Below are positions 23,033 to 36,909 of a stretch of DNA of 64,000 bases, one piece after another. Where the stretch lies: the NCBI GenBank assembly GCA_001051155.2, contig JYIP02000003.1:1798001-1862000 (forward strand), given 5' to 3'. Under the pieces are notes generated by a model. That model was not told the DNA's origin. It saw only the letters and a list, made by a program, of their open reading frames with translations, and did not search any database. Positions within the stretch are counted from its first letter, which is position 1. The number at the start of each line of letters is the position of its first letter. A program made the translations under genes and the position numbers. The stretch is from Chrysoporthe austroafricana (Eukaryota > Ascomycota > Sordariomycetes > Diaporthales > Cryphonectriaceae).

Positions 23033-25405
23033 TTATCTTTCGTCTTATCGGTTAGTATTTTTATTAATTTCTGTAAGCTTTTCCCGGTCTTTTTTTTTAT
23101 TTATCGTGCTTTTCTGATTAGGATATCGAATAGGGTATAAAAGAATTATTCGTTCAAAACTTAATATTGCGATTCTTTTCTAGAAGCGATTTTTTAATAT
23201 GCTATTCAAATGCTTTCTTATTCGTTTTGTAAGGGTTGCAATATTTTGGTTTGCTAGGTTTCTGAACGGGATTCTTCTCGTTATTCGGAATGCGTATAGC
23301 TTAATTATTCCCGTTACGATATATTAAGCGTTATTTTTAATGAATTGCATACGATAGCTTATTATTATTAAAAACTGGAAAATGAATTAGAAATAGCAAA
23401 AAAGAAAGTTTTTCGTTTTCGATATTAAAAACGTATATAATATAAGAAAATAATACGGGCCGTTTATCAGGAAATTAATAGTATGGAAAAGTTAGAAAGA
23501 TTGGAAGCCGAAAAGGCTAAAGAGGAACGTTATAAGGCCGAAGCCGAACGTTATGCTATAGAGCTTTCCGTTCTTGAGAGTTTTTTTCCGGAAAGTTTCG
23601 ATTTTGAAATTGTTTTATAATAGCTTAATTCCGAAATTGATTAGTCTATTGCTATTCCAGAGGTTAGGCTCGAAAATGCGGCTAGTTTTTCTGGTATTGA
23701 TTATTTTTCTGGTTAATTAATAAGTTTTCTTTTTTTTTTTTTATTTTTTTTTTAACTAATTATTTATTATTCCCGTATTGAGTACTAACTAATAGCTGCT
23801 TTATTCTAATAGATTTAGAAGGCTTATTTCGCATTGGCTAGGTTTTTAATCGGTTTTTAATTATTTTCGCTTAAATAATATCTTTTCTATTTAATTAGAT
23901 ATTCTTTCTGATTCGCTAATCCCTAATATTTAAGGATTCGTCTTATTTTATATTCCGGTTTATTACTTTCGACTTATATTATAATATCCGTTTCGGCCGA
24001 TTTGGATATAAGTTCTAGAAGCGAAATGTAAAAAACTAGGTAGATTTTCATTCCGTAAAGTAATGCAAGTTCGAAATTAATATTTGAGATTTTCTTTAGG
24101 ATTTTGAATAGTCCGAGTTTTTTATAATCTAGCGAGTAAAAGGGTCTGGTTATTTTAATATATTCTTTTTGTCAAACGAAATAGATTTTATTTCTTTCTT
24201 ACAGAATTGGTTTTTTAATTCTTTTAGAATTAGTATATTTCGTTATTTTTTTTTATATAAATTTCAATTCTTTCTGAAATTCTTTTTGGATTTTCTTAAT
24301 CCTTTTAATTCGTTTTTCTGCTATTTTTGTATTTGCTCTTAATAATTCGTTATAATAAGCTATCGGGTTGTAGCTATATAATATATAAAATAGCAATTTC
24401 TTTATCGTACTTATATTTGCATTATTATATACGAATTATATTAAAAGCAATAAATTAACCCAGTTATTTTATTCGTAATTTATATAATGCTATAAGTATT
24501 ATTTAATAATTTGGTTCGTTCGTTTTATTTGTTTGTCCGTTTGTAAATAGAATGCTATAAATATTTTTTATTACGTTTCGAATAATTTTATAAGCGATAT
24601 TCAGAAATTGGATACGAACTTTCTATTTCTATCGGAAATAATTTCTTTAAGCATGCTATAATTGGTTATAATTATTCTGAAAAATATATATGCGAAATCT
24701 TCTATTATACTGCTTTTTTTATATAGAAAGAAATAAATATACTTGCTTAATTTGCAAATTATTATTAAAATGCTATTATATTGCATTTTAGTTAAAGGTT
24801 TTCATAAAAGAAATAGCTTAATAATAAAGTCTTAGCTAATAAATTGCTAAACTATTTCCGGGACGGGAAATAGTTAGAATAGTTTATAAAGCTTGTAATA
24901 TTCGATCTTATTTTTCTTGCAATTATCGCATTTTTATAAGATCTTTTCAATCCTTTTCCTTAATCCTAAAAAATTCCAGTATTTTTTGATTCTTTCGTAT
25001 ATAGTTCTAATTCTTTAATAGCCGTATGCTAATACGTTATATATATTTCGGATATACTTATCTTATTTTTCAGAGATTATATTTCTTAATTTCTTTTCGT
25101 TATTATTAACTTTAATAATTATATCAAATTCTCTAATTTCGTTTACAAAATTGCTATCCTTATTTTATCGAAAGATATTTTGTAATTCTTTTAGTTTATT
25201 ATTTTAATAATCTGATTATTTGCTAAATATATCCGTTTTGCCGTTTTCTAATCTTTTGCAATAAACGATTTTTAAATCGAATTATAAAAAGAATTCCGCT
25301 TATTTAATCTATTGCTTATTCAGGATTTTCGTTATTATAAATATTATTAAGTTTTTATAATCGGAATATATTATAATTTAATATTTTATTCTGATTAAAT
25401 AATGC
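23033..25405 (-). pseudogene. Element D pol remnant, integrase part
   Basis: Minus-strand fragment of D to the left of the C insertion. Between about 24800 and 24440 it encodes an integrase core: FFRIIITNYSMLKEIISDRN followed by RKFVSNF, then an F-LQTDK-NERTNQII segment, which is the Ty3/Gypsy SDRD-FxS...HPQTDGQTER region after RIP. One frame of 61 codons stays open at 24601-24786. The rest toward the 3' LTR is too degraded to name. Confidence 0.75.
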
Positions 25406-25410
25406 TGCTA
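25406..25410. repeat. Target-site duplication of element C, left copy (TGCTA)
   Basis: Matches tgcta at 57357-57361 exactly. The two sites lie 31.9 kb apart and define C as one insertion into D. Confidence 0.9.
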
Positions 25411-25617
25411 TAATGGTAAACGTACTGAAATATATTATAAAGCATAGTTTTTCCAAGAAAGTAAACTACGCTAAAGCCTATCAAAGCATTATATAAGCCC
25501 CCCGATAAGAGTATAGCATCCACTTAATAAATTTACTGCATATTTACTAAAGGATTTACTATAAATTTACCAGGCGAATCCATTATGAATTTACTTCGTT
25601 TATAAGTTTTGCTATTA
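25411..25617 (-). repeat. Element C 3' LTR (207 bp)
   Basis: One of six 207-bp copies of the same LTR in this window, all without length change. The outer end is taatgg, a RIP form of the canonical TG end; compared with its partner at 57150-57356 the differences I see are transitions. Confidence 0.92.
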
Positions 25618-26299
25618 ATTGCCGGCCCCTTATAACCTTTATTTATAAAAGAAGCTAACTATTAGAGACATTTTGGGTAGCGGTAGTATAATATAGTAAG
25701 ACTCTAGGTTATATAGCAAAGAAAAGTATAACAGCATTATTGGATAAAAGAAATTATATAGGAAATAATAATCGTTTTATAAAGCCGATTCGTGCCAGAA
25801 TCCTAATAGGTAAATATGCTTATGCCAGGGATTTGAATAACAAATATGCTTATACCGGGAATTAAAAGAAAACCTATTTATACTAAAAGCTTAGAATTAA
25901 TCCTTTACTATAATCGGTTTATGCTTGGGATAAATAGATATATATAGTATTTATATATAATAAGGCTAGCTGATATTCAAGTATATTTCGGTAATGCTTA
26001 GTCGTATTTACTGCCAAAATATTTGGTATAGATATAATTAAAGACTAAAATTGCTTATAAATATTAGTAAAAGGTATAGCTTTCAGATAATAGAATATTA
26101 AATAAATATAATAATAATAAATATAAAATGAAATTATAATAGGATATATTAGCATGCAAAGCTAATAGCTGCGTATAGTCGTTATATAGCAATATTATAG
26201 CTAGTTTTCAATATAAATAGCTAGGTTTATAAATTATTGAAAGAAAGCAGCATTATATATTATTAATAATGTTATATCGATAAATAATAGCTATATTTA

Positions 26300-28228
26300 T
26301 TAATTGGAAATAACTTCCCGGGCTTTAATAATAGCTTTAAGGTTTAGTAAATTGCGAAAGAATATAGCAAACAGTTCTTCTTTTCCGATATAATTGCAGA
26401 AATCGGTATAATTATAAACGTTAAGCTGCAAAGTTTTAACTAGCTTATACGCTTGGATATAGGACTTGAGGCTTATTATACGACTTTGGCATTATAAGGA
26501 CCGGGCGGCGCTAAAGTAATCCTTATTTTCATTAGCCCATTTCTGAAAAATAGCATTAAAATCGTAATTTATATCGTTTTTAGTAAAAACGATCTTAACG
26601 GCTTTGAAATCGTACTCGAAACGGAAGATTTGATTTATAATAAAATATAAGCCCAACCGGTTAAATAAAATAGTAAGATCAAGGTTGCGAAATTAAGTAA
26701 CGAATTCGTATATATATTTTCTTATAATGAAAAAGAAGAAGTACTGGATACGATTATCGTAAATTCCGATAATGCCGAACTTAATATTATTATAAATAGC
26801 GAAACTATTAATAATATAAAGACAATTAGTACTAAGATTACTTTCTTAAGTGAAATTATAGCGTATATATTCCTTAAATGTATAGAGGGCTAATATACGG
26901 TAATATATTGCAATTTCGGCCTTAATAGCTTTGGATTTAAAGTTATATTTGATAGATAAAGCGGGAATAGCGCGAAATATAGCCCGTAAAGGCAAAGTGC
27001 TATTAATATTGGTTCGGGAAGCCCTATTTGATATGGCTAATAGATTAGCTATGCTCGATAAGTTATTTTCGGTCAAGTCGATAATATTGTCTATAATTCA
27101 ATAGCGTTTGGCTAGCATTATAAAATTTCGCTTTATTATAGCAAATAAGCTTAGATTAGCAATTAGCGTAATAGGTTCGAAAGCTTTAAGTTTGGCTAAA
27201 ACTGGCTTAATATTCTTAGCTATCTTCTTTTAAGTAGCGAAAGCTATATTACGACTATATTCGTAAATTATAACGACTTCTGCTATATTGGCTATATAAC
27301 GTATAGCATTTATTTCCTTTTTAATAAAGTTGCTATAATTGCTTAATATTATCTATTTAGCTTTATTTTTAATATAATAGCTATGCTTATCTTATAAGCA
27401 ATCGTCTTTCGATATTATAATAGGAAATAAAATACGATAAGTTATTAATAGAATATATAGGGCAAAGATAGAATTATGAATAGTAAATGAATTCGGAATA
27501 AATTTAAGCAATATTCTCTTAATAGAATTATCCGTTAATCCGTTATTTATATCCTTGCTTATAATAATATTTATACTAGTAAGAATATTTAGATAAAGCT
27601 CTTATCTTTCGTAAATAGGGCTAGAATAGTTAATTTACGATAGTATAGAGTATTGTAAAATAAGCTTTTAAGCTTCCTTAATAATTAGCGGCTAATCAAT
27701 ATCGCTATTGCTTAGCTCGATATTAAGAATATAGATATTATATTCGACTTTTCGGTTTATTATATCAGTATAACCCTTATTAATTAGCGCCCGACAAAAA
27801 GCTACCGTATAAGCTTCCTAATAACGAAAGAAATCGCTTAAATAGTTTTTCGTTACGTAAGTATTATAGTAAAAACGGCTTTCGCTATTATATAAGTATA
27901 TAGCTTACCGATATCTTTCCAGAGAAAGGCGGTTTTTGAGCGATATTTTGTAAACGTATTTAGCATACTGTATAGTCTTGCTTTTTCGGCAGATTTTGGA
28001 AAGTTCTTTCTGAAATATAAAGTATAATATTGCGTAGAAATTAAATATAGCTAAATATATTATTTCTTATTAATCTTAATCTTATAGCAAAGTATTTATA
28101 GAAAAATACGATTTGATAATTGCATAACGTATTTTAATTTTAATAATATTAATAGCTTTATTAATACGGTCCTTATAAGTTTACGGAAGCTTAGCAAAAT
28201 AAAGCAAAATTGATAATAATACTAGCTT
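26300..28228 (-). pseudogene. Accessory reading frame downstream of pol, element C copy
   Basis: Same frame and same stop position relative to the element end as in A and B. An open stretch of 76 codons (26846-27076) with TENNLSSIANLLAI and ALSIKYNFKSKAIKAEIAIYY aligns with the A and B copies. The start is approximate. No known domain is recognised. Stops are TAA, TAG or TGA of the kinds RIP produces. Confidence 0.65.
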
Positions 28229-28491
28229 AATACCCAAAAATAATATTCAAAAATATAATAAAAGGTAATAACGATAAGATAATATAGCTAGCTATAATAA
28301 GTAAATAAAGATAGTAATTATAAGCGTATTAATAAGAAAAGGAAAACAAAATGAATTTATTAGCAATTTACGAAATAATAGCCTTTTGCATTTGCCAGAA
28401 ATTCATTTGCTTTATTTAGCAATCGCCTTTACTTTAATGCGCGCCTATTGCATTGCAAGTTTTTTCGATTTCTTAAAACAAATAAACTAGC

Positions 28492-29071
28492 TTATTCTAA
28501 TATATTTTCTATTCGTAAGTTGCGCTTTAGCTTGCTTCGTTTTCGTAAGGCAATTACGATAATATTTCCCGGTTTAAGAATTTCTTCCGCTAATAGCCGC
28601 TTTCGCTTTGCTCTTTCTTACAGTTCGGCTATAATTTCGCATTTCTGTTTGAAATTACGTATTATTTTGTCTGCATTTAAGGCATTACAGAGCATTTATA
28701 TATTATAATAGCTAAAATAATTTATCTATTTTATTAAGTATTTAATTCTATACGGATTATATTTATACTTTCGCTTATAGCAGCTAATTATCTTTTCTAG
28801 CTTATAATATCGGTAATTATCCAGATATTTTTCGATATCCGAATCCTTTAGCATATTTATTAGGTCTTAATATATAAAGTTACGTTTATAAAAGTCCGTT
28901 TTAAGAAAGTTTGCAAGCATTAACTGTATTACTGAAATTACTAGATAAATATTTATATAGAGAATTAATTTCAATTTATATACTAAATTCTCTATTTTTC
29001 GAATAATCTGGAAAAATCCTATCTTCTATTATGAAAATTTCAGAAATAAATTATTTGGCAATAAATACTTG
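28492..29071 (-). pseudogene. Element C pol, C-terminal chromodomain part
   Basis: Last ~580 bp of the C pol frame, from the A insertion point to the pol stop (minus strand, ends at 28492). It corresponds to the chromodomain-like end of pol and a short basic tail in element A. The plus-strand frame at 28448-28708 is the antisense of this region. Confidence 0.75.
29067..29071. repeat. Target-site duplication of element A, left copy (ACTTG)
   Basis: Pairs with ATTTG at 39728-39732. The single difference is C to T, the RIP transition. Confidence 0.85.
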
Positions 29072-29278
29072 TAATGGCAAAACTTATAGACGAAGTGAAT
29101 TCGTAATAGATTTGCCTGGTAAATCTATAATAAATCCCTTAATAAATATGCAATGAATTTATTAAATGGATGCTATACTTTTACTAAAAGGCTTATATAA
29201 TGCCCTAATAGGCTTTAATATAATTTATTTTCTTGGAAGAACTATATTTCATAATATATTTTAGTACGTTTACTATCA
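29072..29278 (+). repeat. Element A 5' LTR (207 bp)
   Basis: Outer end taatggcaaaac, inner end ttactatca. Same length as the 3' copy at 39521-39727. Confidence 0.93.
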
Positions 29279-29329
29279 ATTAATAGCTACGCTTTATACG
29301 CTTTTGCTATATAATCGGGTTTCGACTAT

Positions 29330-29480
29330 CGGCTTTGTAAAGTAATAGTTCTTATAAGAATATCGGTCCTATAAGATAACGGCTTTTGTAAAAGTATCGG
29401 CTCTATAAAGTATCGGTTCTTATAAGAGTATCGGTCTTATAAGATATCGGCCTTTATAGAAATAGCGTTTTTATAAGAAA
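29330..29480 (+). repeat. Degenerate repeat array in the element A leader
   Basis: The untranslated leader after the 5' LTR holds several loose copies of a unit around tatcggtcttataaga. The same array, reverse complemented, is present in B (about 51880-52010) and C (about 56960-57100), so it is a fixed part of the family. The function is unknown. Confidence 0.7.
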
Positions 29481-29539
29481 TATTACAATTATTTATTAAT
29501 AATTTATTGCTAATTTACTATAGCAATTACTAGCAATAA

Positions 29540-32500
29540 TATTTTATTATTACAGCCTATCGATTATATCGAAATCAAGTATTTTGTCTAAGTATACAAG
29601 TTTATATAAGCCTTGAATGATTCTGAAAAGAAGGATTGGGTTATATCGGATATCAAAATCTTTTTCGAAATTGTATACGCTTTCGTTAATTGGAAACTTT
29701 TAGCCGATCGATACGAAAAAGCGAAATAGAATTTTAGGGAAACCAATGCACTTTTGCAAAAAGCAAAAGCATAAGTAATTAAGCAAAAATAGCCTTTACT
29801 GCTTAAATGCTGGATTTAAGAAAGAAGAAAATCGAATTTTAACGAGAATCTATCTTAATAAATAAGAAAAAATAATACGTTTTAAGAAGATTTTTCCAAA
29901 TATTATAAATTTTAATAGTTTGCCGAAACGATAACGGAAAAGGAATAATAATAAATATTTATAGAAATAAATAAGAACGAAAATATTTTTTGATTTAATA
30001 ATCTGGAAAATCCGTTAAAAGAATTAGCTTAATAATAATTTATCGAAAATCGAAAGCATTATATATTTGAATATACTAATACTAATAGCGGAATCAAATA
30101 TATTTATTTATTATAATATTTAACCGAAAATTTAAATTCCAGATTTATTAATAAATCCGGGAATTTTTTAGCTACGATAAGAAAAATAGATAAAAGCAAA
30201 AGAAAATAATTAATTCCAGAAAATAAGCGTACTTTTTTCTTTTTAATAGGAACTTAAAATCGGAATATTTCCAGACAAAATTCTATTATAGCTATCCCGG
30301 CTAACCTTATAAATTTTATAGCAAAAAGTATATTAATGCCCTAATCGAGTTTATCGGATTATTTGCAGCTTTTCGGGAAAGAAAATTATAAAGAAAAAAG
30401 ATTAAATAAAAGAAGATCGGATAATTGCATTACTATCTTTCAGAAATATCCGATTCTTCTTTTCTTAATTACTGGCTTATTAGACTAGTTTTTGTAGCAA
30501 CCCGAAATGAAAGCAATTTACCAAAATGGCTTTATTTCGGAAAAGGTAATACGTATTAAGTTTAAGAAAATATTCCGATTGCAATAAGCTTTCAATATAT
30601 AAGCGCTTTAATCGGAACTTATTAAAGAACTTTTTCCCATTTCGGTTACGAAATATTACGCTAATAACGAATATCGCTTTATTAGACTAGCATTTCTTAA
30701 TATTAGGGAATATATCCGGCAAATATTTATATCAGAAGCAAAAAGTTAATTAGACTAAAAACTATTTTCGGATCCCAAACTGGATATTAAAATTGATCCT
30801 GATTTCCAAAAAAAACTAATTAATAAGCCAGATAGATTACCGGATTTATCGAATTCTAGCAATAATAAAAGTAATAATTCTCGAAACTTATTATTTAGCT
30901 ATAAGCGATTCAAAGATTTCCGAACTTATTAACCTAATTTATTTAAATTTATAGCATTGCTTATTAGCATTAATAAGGAATTTAAAGATATAATTATAAA
31001 GTAATTCCGATTTTACGAAAACTGGAATAATTATATTAATTTAATAATTATATCCATTACAAATAACAAAATTATTATTTGGAAAGACTTTTAAGCCTTT
31101 ATAAACTAGTATAAAATATATATAGCCAGAAATACAAAATGCATTAAATATTTTAATTTCCATTTATTCATTTGCTTAACTAAAATAGCATATATTTAAT
31201 TCTATTTTATATTATCCTTTTAAAAGCGTAAGGATTTTATTTTGTATAAATATAATTAGAGCTAGTAAAAGAAGTAATTAAGAAAAGATTTCTCTATATT
31301 GCGGAAAATTACAAAAAACTTGCTAAATGCTTAATAATATTCTAGGAAAAACGTACGAAATAATTGCAATATTCTGGAATTCACTTATTATATCCGTTAA
31401 TTCATTAAGCTAGCCGAATACCCAAACTCGTATTTAACCAGAAATATTTGAGATCGGATCGATAAAGAATTAATAGCTAGATATTTCGATAGACCTGGTC
31501 GAAATAAGAATACGAAAGATTTCGAAAAATATTTCAAAACGAAATAAAAGATATAGCATATTTTCGAATCAAACCGTATAATAAAACTATTTCGTAAACC
31601 CGTATAACCGGTACGGAAAATTATATAATCGGCTATTAATCTTTCCAATATTAATATTCATTTCCTAATTAATATATTTTTAAGATGCTTTAGAAAATTC
31701 AAGTTTTAAAGACCTGAATATTTAATTTGCTCGATAAGGATATTTAATTAGCTAAATCTATTTAAAAGCACTAGATATATTCCGGAATACGAATTCCGAA
31801 AGCTTTTATTAGAATAATAATAAAAGCTAATAGATATTCGGAATTAATTATAAAAACGAATAGCCAAATAATAAAACGTTTCTGGTATAACTAGGAAAAT
31901 ATTAATTAATATTATAGATAATAGCAGAAATTTAATTTCAAAAAACCGAAATTTCTAATCGCATTTTTACTATTAATTCGTACGAAAAGATATTAGAAAA
32001 CGTTTTATCCAATTAACCTTAGCAAATTTCAATATTAATAATAGAAAATTGCAATATAATCCAAATAAAAAGGATAAGCTAGCTCGAAAAGGCTATTTCC
32101 TCGTAAACGATAATCTGTTTATAACGGATAGCAATAAATACAATAAAGAAACTAAAAATAGCAAAAACTTATAAAAGCAAGAAAATAAGTTGGAAGAATA
32201 AGCTAATAAAGAGAATATAATAATCGAAAATAATATTTGGATTTTTCGAGCCGAAAAGGTAAAATTATTAATAAATAAAAGCATATTCTATATCAAATAT
32301 TTTATACAATTATTCAATTAGCTATAAAATTTTCTCAAAATCGATATATAAAAAGGAAAAATCTTGGGATATAATATTCTTATACTTATAATTAAGCTTT
32401 ATCAAGATAGCAATTATATATATGCAAAAGCCGTAACCAGAGCATATTCGAATAGGCCGGATATAAAAGTCTATATCAATATAAGCATTAGTTATTATAC

Positions 32501-35500
32501 TATTGCCGAAGAATTGCTAATACAATTCCTTAAAGCGAAAATAAACTGGAATATAAAAATTAAACTCAGAAACGTAAGCCAGTCGCTAGCAAAAAGCTAA
32601 GCTGAATTCGATTTGTATTTCCAGGGCAATAAATACGGCTACTTATTTATATTTCGTACCCGAATAAGAATTTGGGTATTGGATCGACTAAAAGCAAGTA
32701 TTTTATTAAGATAGGAATATAATATTCTTTATAAACTGGATATTCTGAATTCAGAATCGTTTATACGATTTAATTATTTTAATAATATTATAGCAAAAAT
32801 AGAAATATTTGCTCGAATGCTAGCATAATCCTGGCAAGCAAAGGCTGCAACTATTATAATAATATTGCTTAGATCTTATAGGCTAATCTTTATTAATATC
32901 AAACGAATCCCAAAAACGTAACCTTTCTATTTAAGCCGAAACAGAAAGAGTAAATAAATTGCTTAATAAGCTATTAGATTAAAGAAATCTTAATAACGAA
33001 TTAGGCAATAACTTTTTTAAAGATCTAGAAAAACTAATTTCTAAAGACGGTCGAATTATTCTAGATAAATTATATAACCTTGCTAACGAATTACGACAAT
33101 TATTATTATATCGCGTAATAATACTTTTTTTAATAAACTCAGAACGGGTTATAGTTTTTAGGAAAGCTAAATTCAGATTAATTGTTATTCATTAAGCATA
33201 TTTTCTAATAAATTGCGGAAATTACTGGAAAATAGCTGGAAGAATACCGATTTCCGGATATGGAAATTCCCGAAATAAGAGATTATTTCGAAAATAGTAA
33301 TAAACTGGGGATCCGGAAAGATAAAGCTATTAAAGAATCAGAAATTGATTTCAGTATATACGTTTGCAAGCATTTACTGGAATTTCTTTATAAAATTGTA
33401 AAATTAATACGAGCATATATTAAAGTTTTCAAAAATATAAATCTCGTTAATATGCTAATTGATTAATAAATAAAGATTAATTTAATCGAAAAATAGCAAA
33501 ATTAGAAAATAGGACAAAAGCTATATTATTTAAGTAAGAAAGATTAAGAAGTAATTAACGAAATTTTAAATAAATTATACTAGCAAAATCGAGCTAAATA
33601 AGTTATAAATGCAATGCTATTCGGTTTACTAATTTTTATAGTTTGGAAGAATATAAATAGCTAGAAGAAAAGATATATAATAATCGATTTATACGCTTTG
33701 AATAAAATCTTAATTCCCGATACTTACCCTTTGCTATTATAGCAAAAAATTATTAAATAACTAAAAAGAAAAATATATATTACGGTAATAAATATATAGC
33801 AATTTTTCTATTAATTCTTAATATATCCAGACTATAAAAACCGATTTATTATTATTAATTATTATAATCAAGAAAAAATAAAAGTTCTACTTATAGAATT
33901 TCGAAATTTACTATTCTATATCCAGCATTTTATAAATTAATTCTTACGATTATATTATAAGTTTGCTTCCGCTTTTATAAACGATATTATTATCTATTTA
34001 ATTATAGAATAAAATTATTTGCAATACTTATAAACTATTTTCTTGCTATTTTTACGTAAAAATATTTTATTAGCTGAATCCAAATCGTTTTTTGGATATC
34101 TTTTAATTCAGATCTTAAGATTCAAAGTAAATAAATTCGGAATTTCTAATACGGAATACCGGATATAAGCTATTTGCAACCTGGAATTCCCTAAAATATT
34201 CTAGCAATTAGAAAAGTTTATTAGATTTATAAGATATTTATGCTACTTAATTCTTAAATATAGCTATAAAATTAACCTATTTTAGAAAAGGAAAACTAAA
34301 ATATTAAGCAAAGTTTGCTAATCGAATTATTTACTTTTAAGTATAAAATAGCAAAACTATACTATATAGGCTACTTTCGACCCAATATTAGATAAAATTA
34401 ATAATTTTTACGATTTCAAAATAGCTTTGGAAGCTAAAAATGCTTTATTTTACTATATCCCAAATAAACCTTTTTTTATCTAGTTAGATATATTTAAAGA
34501 AATAAGGTTTTCAAGCATTATTTTCCAATTAGCAAACGATTATATATAAAATGGAATATTGCTAATAGCAAGTATAGCCGTATAATTAATCCTTTACTTG
34601 AGCAAAACGATTAATGAAATAAAACGAAAGTACTGGCTTATAGAGCTAGAGGTAGCTTATTTGGTATAGCTAGTACGAAAGCTGAAAACGATAATAGGAT
34701 CGAATTAAGCTAAGCTAGTTTATATTTTTACCGATTACGTAACGATAATTGGCATTATTTATTCGTTATCTATAAATATAATAAATAAGATTAAAGCAAA
34801 TATACGGCTAATTCTCGTTTCGGAATACTTAAGCCAATTCGACTTAAAAGCATATTATATACCGAGAAAGTCGAATATTCTCGCAAATGCCATATCAAGA
34901 TTGCTATTTATTCAGAAACCTATTAATAATAAAAGCATTCTAGATAAGATATAGGAAAACGAATTTATTCAAGTTCTTAGTAAAATATCCATAAATAGCA
35001 AAATGAAAGGGCGTATTAAGAAAGAATACAAAAAATATCCCTTATAGTCTAGAATAATCGAATAACTGAAAAACCCAAATAAAATTATCCGACTACCTTT
35101 TATATTAAATTATAATAGCTTACTATTTCTCAAAGATTATTACGGGAAATAATAATTATATATTCCGAATGAAATAATATTGAATTTTATTAAAGAAGCC
35201 TATAATAGAAAATACTATTTCGGTATAAACCGTATATAATACGACTTAACGGATCGATTCGTTATCAGATATTACTATGCCAAAATACGCAATTATATAT
35301 CGATATATCGAGCTTATAATAAGAACAAAAACGATTTATAACAACTTTTAAAGGAAATATAGCTTATATTATCTCTATTAATCCCATTTTATACTATTAT
35401 TATAGACTTTATTATAAGATTACTAATAATATTATTTACAAATATTATATAAGCTTTGGCTAAAATGCTATTCTTGAATATATTTCTTACGATTACGGAT

Positions 35501-36646
35501 AAATATTTTAAAGCTATAATTATTATATTAAGTAATATAATATATATTATAGCAGATTAAGCAATCTTTATCTTACGGATATTTTATATTATTAGCTAAA
35601 GAATATTTAAGAAGATTATTTCAGATAAAGATTCGAAATTCTTATCGGAATTCTGGAAATATTTATAAGAAGCTATCGGAACGAAATTTGTCTATTCTAC
35701 TGCCTTATATCCGCAAACGGATAAGCAATCTGAAATAAAAAACCGAATAATTGAAATAGCAATTCGGCATTTTATAACCGCTTACCTTAATGCAAAATAA
35801 ACCGAAATAATACCGGCATTACAATTTAATTTAAATAATGCATATAACCGAATTACAAAATATTTAGCTAACTAAATATTATTCGGATTTAACTTATTAT
35901 TGGGCTAATAGATAAAGGATATAATATTTCTAGCAAAAGAAATTTTCTAGGAAAAAGCTTAACTTTTTATTGTTAAAATGCAAATAATAGCTAAATTGCA
36001 ATATAATAAGCATTATTGCCAAATAGTTTTCGAATTAAATAATTGAATATATATTCGCTTGGGTTACGAATATTTATTGCTAAGTAATTTATTTCTGAAA
36101 TTTTTATAATAGAGGATAAAACTTTTCCAGATTATTCGAAAAATAAAGAACTTAGCATATAAGTTAAAATTGGTTTTTTATATAAATATTTATTTAATAA
36201 TCTCGGTAATACAGTTAATACTTGCAAATTTTCTTAAAACAGACCTTTATAAATATAACCTTATATATTAAGATTTAATAAATATGCTAAAGGATCCGGA
36301 TATCGAAAAATATTTGGAAGATTATTAATATTATAAATTAAAAAGGATAATTAGCTGCTATAAGCGAAAGTATAAATATAATCCGCATAGAATTGAATAC
36401 TTAATAAAATAAATAAACTACTTTAGCCATTATAATATATGGATGCCCTGTAATGCTTTAAATGCAAACGAAATAATATATAATTTCGAACGGAAATGCG
36501 AAATTATAACCGAATTGCAAGAAGGAATAAAGCGAAAACGGCTATTAGCGAAAAAAATCCTTAAACCGGGAAATATCGTTATAATTGCCTTACGAAAACA
36601 AAGCAGGCTAAAGCGCAATTTACGAATAGAAAATATACTGGAATAA
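29540..36646 (+). pseudogene. Element A gag-pol, RIP-inactivated
   Basis: The gag end is poorly recognisable; its start is approximate. In pol, the reverse transcriptase shows a FINDIIIY block near 33990 (the catalytic FxDD region) followed by the ESKSFFGY...GFGIS segment typical of one ascomycete Gypsy lineage (about 34073-34163). RNase H lies at about 34470-34950 (RKYW, ELEVAYLVW, IFTDYVT, YLSQFDLKAYYIPRKSNI). The integrase core is at about 35611-35740 (SDKDSKFLSEFW, then YSTALYPQTDKQSE). A chromodomain-like end is at about 36290-36480 (RIEYLIKWINYFSHYNIW pattern), which places it among chromoviruses. The last 67 codons (36443-36646) stay open. Stops are of RIP type. Confidence 0.88.
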
Positions 36647-36909
36647 GCTAATTTACTTATTCCAAAAAATCGAAAAAACTTGCAATACAGTAAGCGCGCA
36701 TTAGGGTAAAAGCAACCGTTAAATAAGGCAAGTAAATTTCTAGCAAATGCAAAAAGCTATTATTTCGTAAATTGCTAGTAAATTCACTTTATTTTCCTTT
36801 TCTTACTAATGCGCTTACGATTATTATCCTTATTTACTTATTATAGCTAGCCGTATTGCTTTATCGTTATTACTTTTCATTATACTTTTGAATATTATTT
36901 TTGAATATT

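Noticed and set aside
28448..28708. Plus-strand frames at 28448-28708 and 44654-44914 that resemble each other
   Set aside because: They are antisense to the chromodomain end of pol in elements C and B; similarity reflects the shared element.
25411..29278. A 3.9-kb DNA transposon with 207-bp terminal inverted repeats
   Set aside because: The 207-bp repeats at 25411-25617 and 29072-29278 face each other, but target-site duplications and lengths show they are LTRs of two different elements (C and A) in opposite orientation.
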